Shown: one piece after another, positions 1 to 7,451 of the stretch
How the letters are laid out: each line of letters begins with the position of its first letter
Position numbering within the stretch: position 1 is the first letter of the stretch
Assembly (NCBI RefSeq): GCF_013423485.1
Contig: NZ_JABFFR010000009.1
Span: 1-64,000, forward strand
From: Azospirillum oleiclasticum
GTDB lineage: Bacteria; Pseudomonadota; Alphaproteobacteria; Azospirillales; Azospirillaceae
Direction: 5' to 3'
DNA length: 64,000 bases
Notes under the pieces: generated by a model
The model's database searches: none
Seen by the model: the letters and a program-made list of their open reading frames with translations, nothing else
What the model was told of the DNA's origin: nothing
Position numbers and translations under genes: made by a program

Positions 1-348
<348 letters not shown>

Positions 349-430
349 TGCAGTATCTTTCGTCCCCGGCGTTCGCAACGCACAATTAGGGCCGGACGGG
401 AGACGTCTCGACCCAGGGGCGCGCGCGGGA

Positions 431-504
431 TGGAGCGGGTGAAGGGAATCGAACCCTCGTCATAAGCTTGGAAGGCTTCTGCTCTACCATTGAGCTACAC
501 CCGC
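431..504 (-). tRNA. tRNA-Gly (anticodon TCC)
   Basis: On the minus strand the sequence folds as a 74-nt cloverleaf beginning GCGGGTGTAGCTCAATGG, with anticodon loop CTTCCAA (TCC), T-loop TTCGATT and an encoded CCA end. It lies between tRNA-Tyr and tuf on the same strand. Confidence 0.96.
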
Positions 505-564
505 CTCGCTCGTCCCGCCGGCGCGGCCACCCGGATCAGACGATCCCGGCAAGCCGACAGATGA

Positions 565-650
565 TGGTGGAAGGGGTAGGATTCGAACCTACGTACTCCG
601 GAGAGGGCAGATTTACAGTCTGCTGCCATTAACCACTCGGCCACCCTTCC
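565..650 (-). tRNA. tRNA-Tyr (anticodon GTA)
   Basis: On the minus strand the sequence begins GGAAGGGTGGCCGAGTGG, has anticodon loop CTGTAAA (GTA), a long variable arm typical of bacterial tRNA-Tyr, T-loop TTCGAAT and an encoded CCA. It is the first gene of the tRNA-Tyr, tRNA-Gly, tuf cluster. A G+C-rich inverted repeat (657-664/673-680) overlaps its 5' end and leader and could fold in the precursor. Confidence 0.96.
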
Positions 651-688
651 AAGGTGCCGCGCCGTGTTTCCCCGGCGCGGAGTTCGGC

Positions 689-716
689 ACTATGAGAATT
701 TTTCGCCCCTTGTCAA
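689..716 (-). promoter_or_regulatory. Sigma-70-type promoter for the tRNA-Tyr/tRNA-Gly/tuf cluster
   Basis: On the minus strand a perfect TTGACA (711-716) is followed after 16 nt by CATAGT (689-694, 4 of 6 matches to TATAAT), about 40 nt upstream of tRNA-Tyr. Position and match to consensus support a strong housekeeping promoter. It lies inside a possible 5' extension of rlmB, which argues for the shorter rlmB start. Confidence 0.65.
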
Positions 717-789
717 CGCCCCTGATGTGGGCTTGAACATTTTTCGGCGGCACCCGCCGCAGCCCCCCTCCCCCACCCGTCCGGACCCC

Positions 790-1656
790 ATGGCACAGCC
801 CCTGAAGCGCCCCCATCCTCCCGCCCGCCAAGGCCGGGATTCCGCCCCTCCGGCACGGGAGGGGGGGCGTGGCGACGGCGGCCGGCGCGGCGGCCAGGGT
901 GGCGGCGGGGCGGCGCCGGGGATGCTCTACGGCGTGCACCCGGTGACCGCGGCGTGGCTGAATCCGGAGCGTCGATGCCGCCGGCTTCTGGTGACGGCGG
1001 CCGGCCGCGAATCGGTGGCCGGCGCCCTGGCCGAGGCGCGCAGCCGCGGTTTGGACCGGCCGCAACCCACCCCCGTCGAGCGCGCGGATCTCGACCGGCT
1101 GCTGCCGCCGGGGGCGGTGCACCAGGGCGTGGCGCTGGACGCCGCGCCGCTGCCCGAGCTCGGAGTCGACGATGTGATCCGGGTCGCCGAGTCGGCCGCC
1201 CTGCCCGCCTGCGTGGTCGTGCTGGACCAGGTGACGGACCCGCACAACGTCGGCGCCATCCTGCGCTCCGCCTCCGCCTTCGGCGCCCTGGCCGTGGTGG
1301 TGACGGAGCGGCACGCGCCGGAGGTGACCGGCGTGCTCGCCAAGAGCGCCTCGGGCGCGCTGGAGTCGGTGCCGCTGTTGCGGGTCACCAACCTCGCCCG
1401 CGCGCTGGAGGAGTTGCAGCAGGGCGGCTTCTGGTGCGTTGGGTTCGACGAATCGGGGGCGCGGCGGGTGGCGGAGCTGGACCTGTCCGGCCGCACGGCG
1501 CTGGTCATGGGGGCGGAGGGCGCGGGGCTGCGGCGGCTGACGCGCGAGCGCTGCGACGAGATCGTCCGGCTGCCCACCGGCGGCCCGGTCGGCAGCCTGA
1601 ACGTGTCCAACGCCGCGGCCGTGGCGCTCTACGAGGTGGCCCGGCGACGGGACTGA
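790..1656 (+). CDS. rlmB: 23S rRNA (guanosine-2'-O-)-methyltransferase RlmB, TrmH/SpoU family
   Basis: 288 residues from ATG 790. An in-frame GTG at 664 would extend the protein, but that stretch overlaps the tRNA promoter and is low-complexity. After a disordered Pro/Gly/Arg-rich head of about 40 residues comes the SpoU substrate-binding domain (MLYGVHPVTAAWLNPER) and then the knotted SPOUT domain. That domain contains LDQVTDPHNVGAILRSA (motif 1), LVMGAEGAGLRRL (motif 2) and LPTGGPVGSLNVSNAAAVAL (motif 3). These motifs fit RlmB, which 2'-O-methylates a guanosine in the peptidyl-transferase region of 23S rRNA. Other TrmH-family paralogues cannot be fully excluded. Confidence 0.88.
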   Translation: MAQPLKRPHPPARQGRDSAPPAREGGRGDGGRRGGQGGGGAAPGMLYGVHPVTAAWLNPERRCRRLLVTAAGRESVAGALAEARSRGLDRPQPTPVERADLDRLLPPGAVHQGVALDAAPLPELGVDDVIRVAESAALPACVVVLDQVTDPHNVGAILRSASAFGALAVVVTERHAPEVTGVLAKSASGALESVPLLRVTNLARALEELQQGGFWCVGFDESGARRVAELDLSGRTALVMGAEGAGLRRLTRERCDEIVRLPTGGPVGSLNVSNAAAVALYEVARRRD

Positions 1657-1735
1657 CGGCTGCTTTGACCGTTGTCTTTTCGCGGTTGCGGGACGACACT
1701 CCGGCGCGTCGAATTCGGCTTTTTGGAGGCGGATC

Positions 1736-2755
1736 ATGCGCGCTGTGGTGGTTGGTCTGTGCGCGGCGTTCGCCGCGACCTGGAGCGGTGGCGCCGCAGC
1801 GCAGAGCCTGACCGCGGTGCCCGACTTCGGACGGGCCTGGGGCGAGAATCCCGGCAATCTGCTGATGCACGAGTATGTGCCGCCCGACGCGGCCGGGGCG
1901 GTGCCGGTGGTGGTGGTCCTCCACGGCTGCAAGCAGAACGCCCGGCTCTACGCCGAGGGCAGCGGCTGGCTGGCGCTCGCCGCCGCCGGAAAGTTCGCGC
2001 TGGTGGCGCCGGAGCAGAAGGCCGTCAACAACAGCAGCCTCTGCTTCAACTGGTTCTATTCGGGCGACAACGGCATCCTGCCGGGGGAGCAGACCTCGAT
2101 CGCCAACATGGTCGAGCATCTCGGCCGACGCGTGCCCATCGACCGCAAGCGGCTGTACGTCACCGGCCTATCGGCGGGCGGCGGCATGGCGGCGGTCATG
2201 CTGGCCGTGTACCCGAACTGGTTCGCTGGCGGGTCGCTGGTCGCCGGCGTGCCCTACCGCTGCGCGGCGGGTGCGACCTCGTTGTTTCCCGGCGGCGACG
2301 TGACCAACGCCTTCGCCTGCATGCAGGGCCGGGTCAACCGCAAGCCGCAGGACTGGGGCAAGCTGGTGCGCGACATCGCCGCCCAGCGGCTGCGCCACAG
2401 CTACGACGGTCCCTGGCCGACGGTGGCGATCTGGCATGGCACGACCGACCCGACCGTCGCCCCCACGGTCTCCGGCGAGCTGACCGAGCAGTGGACGAAT
2501 GTGCATGGGGTGCCGGCCAAGCCGGTCCGGGTGGAGCCGGTGCCGGCGGGCACGGTGCCGTTGACGCGCGAGACCTACGCCGGGACCGACGGGCGCGCCG
2601 TCGTGGTGCGCTACCTGCTGGAAGGCTTCCCCCACGCCACCCCGATCGACCCGGCGCCGTCGGCCGCCCGCTGCGGCACCCCCAGCGAGCACATCCGCGA
2701 CGCCGACCTCTGCGCCGCGCTGGTCACCGCGAAGGACTGGGGGCTGGTGCCGTAA
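1736..2755 (+). CDS. Secreted PHB-depolymerase-family esterase (alpha/beta hydrolase)
   Basis: 339 residues; start ATG 1736 with GGAGG six bases upstream. A Sec signal peptide ending AAAQS (about residues 1-24) predicts export. The fold is recognised from HGCKQNARLYAEGSGW (oxyanion region), the nucleophile elbow GLSAGGGMAAVML and a late His in EGFPHATPIDP. This is the LpqC/PHB depolymerase family, which acts on polyhydroxyalkanoates, acetylxylan or feruloyl esters; the substrate cannot be decided from sequence alone. It stands alone between rlmB and the convergent kup gene. Confidence 0.85.
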   Translation: MRAVVVGLCAAFAATWSGGAAAQSLTAVPDFGRAWGENPGNLLMHEYVPPDAAGAVPVVVVLHGCKQNARLYAEGSGWLALAAAGKFALVAPEQKAVNNSSLCFNWFYSGDNGILPGEQTSIANMVEHLGRRVPIDRKRLYVTGLSAGGGMAAVMLAVYPNWFAGGSLVAGVPYRCAAGATSLFPGGDVTNAFACMQGRVNRKPQDWGKLVRDIAAQRLRHSYDGPWPTVAIWHGTTDPTVAPTVSGELTEQWTNVHGVPAKPVRVEPVPAGTVPLTRETYAGTDGRAVVVRYLLEGFPHATPIDPAPSAARCGTPSEHIRDADLCAALVTAKDWGLVP

Positions 2756-2770
2756 CCGGCACCGCCTCCC

Positions 2771-4648
2771 TCAAATCTCGACGTTCGCCCCCAGCTCCAC
2801 CACCCGGTTCATCGGCAGGTGGAAGAAGTCGGTCGAGGTGGCGGCGTTGGTGACCATCCAGGCGAACAGCTCCTCCCGCCAGGGCGCCATGCCCGAGCGG
2901 CCGGTCGGCCGCGCGATCACCCGGGTGACGAAGTAGGAGGTGCGCATCGGCTCGTAGAAGAAGCCCAGCGCCTGCTCCTTGGCGTTCGCCAGGGCGCGCG
3001 GGATGTCCGGCGCCTCCATGAAGCCGTAGCGCAGCACCACCCGCACCACCCCGTCGCGCACCGGCCAGGAGGCGGCGCGCTCGGCGACCGGCACCACCGG
3101 GTCGTTCTCCACCGACACGGTCAGCAGCACCAGCCGCTCGTGCAGGATCTGGTTGTGCTTCAGGTTGTGCAGCAGAGCCACCGGCGTGCCGCGGGCGTTG
3201 CCCGACAGGAACACCGCGGTCCCGCGCGCCCGCGGCAGCGAATCCGCGCTGTCCAGCACCGTTTCGATGGGGATGGCGTCGTGCTCCATCGCCTCGCGCA
3301 GGCGCTGCCGGCCGCGCTTCCAGGTGGTGAGCACCGCGAACAGCACGGCCCCCATCACCAGCGGGAACCAGCCGCCATGCGGGATCTTCACCGCGTTGGC
3401 CAGGAAGAAGGCCAGGTCCACCACCAGGAAGACGCTGACCAGCCCCCACACCAGCCGGCTGTTCCAGCCCCACAGCCGGCGCATGACGATGCCGGCCATC
3501 ACCGCGGTGATCACCATGGTGCCGGTGACCGCGATTCCGTAGGCGGCGGCGAGGTTGCTGGATGTGCCGAAGCCCGCAACCAGCAGAACCACCGCCACCG
3601 CCAGCGCCCAGTTGACGAAGGGAAGGTAGATCTGGCCGCGCTCGCTTTCCGAGGTGTGCAGGACGTGCAGCCGCGGCAGGTAGCCGAGTTGCACCGCCTG
3701 GTGCGTCACCGAGAAGGCGCCGGAGATCACCGCCTGCGACGCGATGACGGTGGCGAAGGTGGCGAGCACCACCATGGGCATGGCGGTCCAGGCGGGAGCC
3801 ATCAGGAAGAGCGGGTTCTCCACCGCCGCCGGCTGGGCCAGCAGCAGCGCCCCCTGGCCGAAGTAGTTCATCAGCAGCGCGGGCCAGACGATCAGGCTCC
3901 AGGCGAGACGGATCGGTCCGCGCCCGAAATGCCCCATGTCGGCGTAGAGCGCCTCCGCCCCCGTCACCGCCAGCACCACCGAGCCCAGCGCCAGGAAGCC
4001 GTTCACCTTCTCCGCCATGAAGAACCGCACCGCGTGGTGCGGGCTGATCGCCCACAGCACCGACGGGTCCTGCGCGATCTGCCGCACCCCCAGCACGGCC
4101 AGCACCACGAACCAGACCACCATCACCGGCCCGAAGACGGTGCCGACCGCCGCCGTGCCCGACCGCTGGATGGCGAACAGCACGACCAGGATCACCAGCG
4201 TCAGCGGCCCGATCAGGAAGGCGTAGTCGGGGGCGGCCACCTGCAACCCCTCCATCGCCGACAGCACGGAGATGGCCGGGGTGATCACGCTGTCGCCGTA
4301 GAACAGCGCCGCCGCCGCCAGCCCCAGCGACCCCGCCACGGCCGCCGTCCGCGACCCAGGCGGCAGGGCCCGGTTGAGCAGCGCCAGCAGCGACAGGCTG
4401 CCGCCCTCCCCGTGGTTGTCGGCCCGCATGATGATGACGACGTATTTGGCCGCGACGATCAGCGCCAGCGCCCAGAACACCAGCGACAGCACGCCCAGCA
4501 CATGCAACCGGTCGATCGGCAGCGGATGGTGCCCGCCGAACGTCTCCTTGATGCAATAGAGGGGGCTGGTCCCGATGTCCCCGAACACCACGCCGATGGC
4601 GGCGACGAACAGGGCCGCCGAGGACCCCTTGCTTGCGGGTTGCGACAC
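2771..4648 (-). CDS. kup: Potassium uptake protein Kup (KUP/HAK/KT family)
   Basis: 625 residues from a GTG start at 4648, the usual length for Kup. The N-terminal half has about 12 hydrophobic segments, with the family hallmarks VFGDIGTSPLYCIKETF near the N-terminus and GEGGSLSLLALL, FYGDSVITPAISVLSAMEG and GAEALYADMGHFG. A C-terminal cytoplasmic domain of about 170 residues follows. Kup is an inner-membrane proton-coupled potassium importer. The gene is convergent with the esterase gene, with a 15-bp gap, and no terminator is obvious. Confidence 0.96.
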   Translation of the reverse strand: MSQPASKGSSAALFVAAIGVVFGDIGTSPLYCIKETFGGHHPLPIDRLHVLGVLSLVFWALALIVAAKYVVIIMRADNHGEGGSLSLLALLNRALPPGSRTAAVAGSLGLAAAALFYGDSVITPAISVLSAMEGLQVAAPDYAFLIGPLTLVILVVLFAIQRSGTAAVGTVFGPVMVVWFVVLAVLGVRQIAQDPSVLWAISPHHAVRFFMAEKVNGFLALGSVVLAVTGAEALYADMGHFGRGPIRLAWSLIVWPALLMNYFGQGALLLAQPAAVENPLFLMAPAWTAMPMVVLATFATVIASQAVISGAFSVTHQAVQLGYLPRLHVLHTSESERGQIYLPFVNWALAVAVVLLVAGFGTSSNLAAAYGIAVTGTMVITAVMAGIVMRRLWGWNSRLVWGLVSVFLVVDLAFFLANAVKIPHGGWFPLVMGAVLFAVLTTWKRGRQRLREAMEHDAIPIETVLDSADSLPRARGTAVFLSGNARGTPVALLHNLKHNQILHERLVLLTVSVENDPVVPVAERAASWPVRDGVVRVVLRYGFMEAPDIPRALANAKEQALGFFYEPMRTSYFVTRVIARPTGRSGMAPWREELFAWMVTNAATSTDFFHLPMNRVVELGANVEI

Positions 4649-4796
4649 GGTGACCGGCGTGGGTTGTCGGAGGGGATAGTGCGAACAGCCTACATCACGG
4701 AACGGCCGCGGGTGTCAATGCGGCGTTTGGCACGGGATGGCGTAACGCCGGTCACCGTCGCGAACAGTTCCCTCGACGGTGGGCCACGCTTGATGA

Positions 4797-5204
4797 TCAC
4801 GTCACGGTGCGGAACGGATTGACGATGCGCAGCCCGCCATCAATCTCCAGGCCATGCTGCATGTCTTCCGACCACAATGTATCGCACTCCGCCTGAAGGG
4901 CAGCGGCCACGATCATCGCGTCGTAAATGGACAAGCCGTAACGTTCAGCGAGCGCCAGACCGAGTTCGTGCGTGGCCAAGGTCAGAGGATGTACCGTGAG
5001 CAAAGCGCGGATAAGCGAAAGAAGGGTACCGGTATCCTGCCAGGACAGGCGCATCTTGCGGCGAGCAACATTGGCAAGTTCGTTCAGCACCTGCACGCTG
5101 ATGGTGCCACCCTGATTGACAATATGCTCGGCCCGATCAGCCTTTTCCGGATCGCCCGACGCGAGGTAGACGAGAATGTTGGTGTCGAGGAAACTACCGG
5201 GCAT
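4797..5204 (-). CDS. PIN-domain toxin of a type II toxin-antitoxin pair (VapC-like)
   Basis: 135 residues. PIN-domain acidic residues are visible: D in SFLDTNILVYLASGD, E in QVLNELANVARRK, and D in LSIYDAMIVAAAL with a further ED in LWSEDMQHG. These bind the metal for ribonuclease activity. The start (5204) overlaps the end of the AbrB-type antitoxin gene by 11 bp, so the two are translationally coupled in the usual antitoxin-first order. VapC toxins usually cleave tRNA or rRNA; the target here is unknown. Confidence 0.9.
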   Translation of the reverse strand: MPGSFLDTNILVYLASGDPEKADRAEHIVNQGGTISVQVLNELANVARRKMRLSWQDTGTLLSLIRALLTVHPLTLATHELGLALAERYGLSIYDAMIVAAALQAECDTLWSEDMQHGLEIDGGLRIVNPFRTVT

Positions 5205-5424
5205 TCGCCTCGTCCCGATCGAACGTGAAATCGGCCGGGAGACGTCCTCGAAACGCTTGCAGCCGCCTCAGCAGTTCCGAGCGGCCGGGCTTGCGTGCGA
5301 CAGCAAATTCCCGCGCATCGGCGATGCGGATCTCGATTTCATCGCCTTCCCGGAGTTCGAGTGCCTCCACGACCGCAGCGGGAAGACGGATGGCCAAGCT
5401 GTTGCCCCATTTGGAAACCTGCAT
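5194..5424 (-). CDS. AbrB/MazE-type antitoxin
   Basis: 76 residues from ATG 5424, with AGGTG upstream. A SpoVT-AbrB swapped-hairpin DNA-binding domain is seen at the start (MQVSKWGNSLAIRLPAAVV and LELREGDEIEI). The C-terminal part is the likely toxin-neutralising segment (RRLQAFRGRLPADFTFDRDE). Longer upstream translation is possible, but it would run through the palindromic operator, so the short start is chosen. The pair lies just outside the left end of the integrated element. Confidence 0.88.
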   Translation of the reverse strand: MQVSKWGNSLAIRLPAAVVEALELREGDEIEIRIADAREFAVARKPGRSELLRRLQAFRGRLPADFTFDRDEANAR

Positions 5425-5437
5425 GCGGCACCTCGCG

Positions 5438-5463
5438 GATATACAATGCTCAGTATGTATATC
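5438..5463. promoter_or_regulatory. Palindromic operator of the toxin-antitoxin operon
   Basis: A perfect 8-bp inverted repeat, GATATACA (5438-5445) and TGTATATC (5456-5463) with a 10-bp spacer, sits 14 bp upstream of the antitoxin start. It is AT-rich against GC-rich surroundings. AbrB-type antitoxins normally autorepress through such sites, so it is the likely operator and overlaps the promoter. Confidence 0.65.
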
Positions 5464-5535
5464 CCGGAGCAGCCGGGTCAAGGAGACCGCCTTGTCAAGC
5501 CCGGGGCGCCGACGACCCGCCGGAACCCTGAAAAC

Positions 5536-5554
5536 CATGGTGGGCCCGGCCGGA
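5536..5554. repeat. attL core, left direct repeat of the integrated element
   Basis: The 19-bp sequence catggtgggcccggccgga is repeated exactly at 17129-17147, where it forms the 3' end of the CAU-anticodon tRNA gene. Exact repetition at this distance, with a tyrosine integrase gene beside the tRNA, is the signature of site-specific integration into a tRNA 3' end. Confidence 0.9.
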
Positions 5555-5615
5555 GGGCAACCTTTGGCGGACTTTCCATTATTTTTCAACGACTTATCCG
5601 AGACAGGCGCACGTT

Positions 5616-5636
5616 TTGTGTGGTGCGTTTGTGTGG
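5616..5636 (+). repeat. Left arm-type integrase sites (two TGTGTGG boxes)
   Basis: TTGTGTGG occurs at 5616-5623 and 5629-5636, so the boxes start 13 nt apart and lie about 60 bp inside attL. The same pair at the same 13-nt spacing and orientation lies near attR (17045-17064). Paired repeats flanking the core are what lambda-type integrases bind with their N-terminal domain. Confidence 0.6.
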
Positions 5637-6134
5637 GGCTCAGCGGCCGTAGGACATCCGGCGGATTCCCGTATCAGACCGTTGACGGGAGTCGGTCGCG
5701 GCCTACCGTCAGCGTCTCCCTGATTCAGCCTCCCCCGCCCGGAATGGTGCGCGCTCCGCCCCCAGGGGCTCCGCCGCGTCCCGGCGGCTGGCGGGCCGCC
5801 GTGACGTTCGCAGCCGCGAACCGTCAACGTCTTCTCGCGCCCGGATTTGAGGAAACGATTTCCCAACGTGCCGGCCCACCCGACGCCGTCCCCATGATCC
5901 ACCGGCATACGGCCTGCGGCCTGCACGCCACGCCGCCAGCGCTCTGAGGCGCGCGGCATGGCGCGCATGCCCGTGGATCACGGGGACGGCGGAGCGCCCA
6001 CAGAGGAGACTCATTTACGGAAACGATAACGGACAACCTGTGTAAAGCGGATATCGTTTTCGTATCCGCAAATGAAAAACCAAATATTGAGAAGACAAGA
6101 GACTCACAATATACAAGTACAGGCGAATTTTTTA
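5637..6134. other. Left-end non-coding region of the element
   Basis: I see no convincing gene here. It holds an imperfect hairpin at 5803-5826 (GTTCGC, AGCC loop, GCGAAC, flanked by TGAC and GTCA). From about 6010 the composition falls abruptly to AT-rich, ending in the operator-like repeat and promoter listed separately. An integration-related, replication (sso/dso) or regulatory role is possible but not shown. Confidence 0.5.
6047..6069. repeat. Inverted repeat upstream of the small-gene cluster
   Basis: GCGGATA (6047-6053) and TATCCGC (6063-6069) form a perfect 7-bp inverted repeat around TCGTTTTCG. A partly inverted partner of the loop, AAACGATA, lies at about 6021-6028. Nested repeats about 70 bp before a consensus -35 box look like a regulator-binding site; a replication-origin hairpin is an alternative. 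Confidence 0.45.
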
Positions 6135-6163
6135 TTGACAGCATGTTTTATCATCGCCAGAAT
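6135..6163 (+). promoter_or_regulatory. Sigma-70-type promoter for the three small genes
   Basis: A perfect TTGACA (6135-6140) is followed after 17 nt by CAGAAT (6158-6163; 4 of 6 to TATAAT) in an AT-rich stretch, ending 31 bp before the ATG at 6195. This is the best consensus promoter in the element. Confidence 0.55.
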
Positions 6164-6194
6164 TATATGCATCAACGCAAACATGGAGGTGCAA

Positions 6195-6383
6195 ATGACC
6201 AGCATTGAGATCGATACCGCAGTGACTCTGGTCACGCTCGACGCGGTGCTTGACGTCGTTGAGGCCGCGCTCGACGCCCCCGATCGTGCCGCCGTTATTG
6301 CGGCAGTCGGCGATGCGATTGCTGCGCTGGAGGCGCTGCAATCGCGGCTTCTGGCCGGGGCAGAGTACGCCGGCTCCGCCTGA
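6195..6383 (+). CDS. Small helical protein of unknown function (element cargo)
   Basis: 62 residues. ATG 6195 is chosen because a full GGAGGT ribosome-binding site sits just upstream (6185-6190). The product (MTSIEIDTAVTLVTLDAVLD...) is acidic and Ala-rich, and looks like two or three amphipathic helices without cysteines or a membrane segment. I recognise no family. It is the first gene after the TTGACA promoter, so its expression is probably substantial. A small regulator or assembly factor are guesses only. Confidence 0.6.
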   Translation: MTSIEIDTAVTLVTLDAVLDVVEAALDAPDRAAVIAAVGDAIAALEALQSRLLAGAEYAGSA

Positions 6384-6467
6384 CCTCACGACCGAGGCGC
6401 CGGGCGATCTCTGAATCCCGCGCCACTACGGAGACGACGATGGACATACACATATTGGAGGTCACCC

Positions 6468-6761
6468 ATGACTGACGTTCTGGTCCGGGCGTGGGGAGAC
6501 TGGCACCGCTGCGACGCCAGTGTCAGAGGCTCCGTCCCCGTCGGCGTGCCTTGCGTGCTGCCGACCGGCGAATGGGCTGCCGGGGGTAGGCTCGGCGCAG
6601 AGCACCATCAGGCGGGCGCCCTCGCCGCCGCGGATTACGCGCTCGGGAATACGGACGGATTCGTGCGGATTGGCACCGTCTTCGCGCCGACGCGTTGGTA
6701 CGGCGGGCGCGAGACGCTGCCCTGCCCTCTGACACAGCCGGCAGCCGGGAGGGCAGTATGA
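6468..6761 (+). CDS. Unknown 97-residue protein (element cargo)
   Basis: ATG 6468 is preceded by TTGGAGGTCACCC, a strong ribosome-binding site. The product (MTDVLVRAWGDWHRCDASVR...) is soluble, with no recognised domain. Its stop overlaps the next start by four bases (ATGA at 6758-6761), which couples their translation and supports both as real genes. It belongs with the flanking small genes as one transcription unit reading inward from attL. Confidence 0.6.
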   Translation: MTDVLVRAWGDWHRCDASVRGSVPVGVPCVLPTGEWAAGGRLGAEHHQAGALAAADYALGNTDGFVRIGTVFAPTRWYGGRETLPCPLTQPAAGRAV

Positions 6762-7072
6762 CGAGGTCGACCTACACCATGGACGCCGCCGCTTTCGAGC
6801 GGCGGGTCGACGAGGCGAAGGCGTTTGCGCTCGCCAGCACAGGCCGCCTCACTCCTGCGGCAGCGGCGCGTGTTCTGCTGCGAACTGCGACGCTCGTCGA
6901 ACGCGTCGCCGCCGGCTATGACGAGCCGGTCGCCGACTGCGACAGGGCGCCGCACATGCTCTGCGTCGCAGCCACCGCATGCGGCCTGCTCGGCCCCGGC
7001 GAGCCAATGACGCCGTTTGCGGTCGGGCTGAGGGTTGCTGCTGCGGAGGCGAGGCGGCAGGGAGGAGGGTAG
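6758..7072 (+). CDS. Unknown 104-residue protein (element cargo)
   Basis: Starts at ATG 6758 inside the ATGA overlap with the previous gene, after GGGAGGG. The sequence (MTRSTYTMDAAAFERRVDEA...) is mostly alpha-helical and Ala/Arg-rich, with a conserved-looking Cys-rich middle (DCDRAPHMLCVAATACGLL). No family is recognised. It is the last of three co-directional small genes and converges on the mobilization operon at 7101. Confidence 0.55.
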   Translation: MTRSTYTMDAAAFERRVDEAKAFALASTGRLTPAAAARVLLRTATLVERVAAGYDEPVADCDRAPHMLCVAATACGLLGPGEPMTPFAVGLRVAAAEARRQGGG

Positions 7073-7091
7073 CCCGTCCCACGCAAGCCGT

Positions 7092-7108
7092 GACCGTGAG
7101 TCACGGTC
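7092..7108. terminator. Inverted repeat between convergent element operons
   Basis: GACCGTGA (7092-7099) and TCACGGTC (7101-7108) are perfectly complementary with a one-base spacer, exactly where the two element operons meet. It could act as a bidirectional terminator, although there is no T-run; it overlaps the stop codon of the 7101-7451 gene. Confidence 0.35.
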
Positions 7109-7451
7109 GCGGCGGCTGGCGATCCCGAAGGCTGAGCAGATAGACCCGACGAGCGCGGAGCGCGATCAGGCGATCCGCCGCGCTCGGGGAGGGCAACCGC
7201 TCCCAGGCGGCAATTTCCCTTTCGACGCGGGCAAGCGCCGCCGCCACCTCCTCGCCTCTCCCCTCCTCCCACGCTCGCGCGGCCTGAATGTCTGCGCGCT
7301 GGTCCACCTCCCTGCGCCAGCGCCCAAGGCCGGCCAGGACGCGGGCGCAAACAGGACCGCCAGGGCGCGGAACAGGCCCCAGCATCTCGGACGGCCAACC
7401 GTCGCGGTCCAGACGCTCAGCCAGGGGCAGAGTATCCTCATCATCGGTCAT
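7101..7451 (-). CDS. Unknown Arg/Ala-rich helical protein, last gene of the mob operon
   Basis: 116 residues, start ATG 7451 in an ATGA overlap with the end of the DotA/TraY gene, so it is translationally coupled to it. The product is strongly alpha-helical and charged (RWRREVDQRADIQAARAWEEG..., RLIALRARRVYLLSLRDR), with possible coiled coil and no membrane segment. I recognise no family. Its place directly behind dotA/traY suggests a role in transfer, or assembly of that membrane protein; this is inference. Confidence 0.65.
   Translation of the reverse strand: MTDDEDTLPLAERLDRDGWPSEMLGPVPRPGGPVCARVLAGLGRWRREVDQRADIQAARAWEEGRGEEVAAALARVEREIAAWERLPSPSAADRLIALRARRVYLLSLRDRQPPRP

Noticed and set aside
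2819..4822. Long open frame on the plus strand opposite kup
   Set aside because: It is an artefact of GC-rich codon bias: His/Arg/Gln-rich, no domain, and fully antisense to a well-supported Kup gene.
5824..6014. Overlapping open frames in the left end of the element
   Set aside because: Arg/Pro-rich, no ribosome-binding sites, and they cross a hairpin and a sharp composition change.
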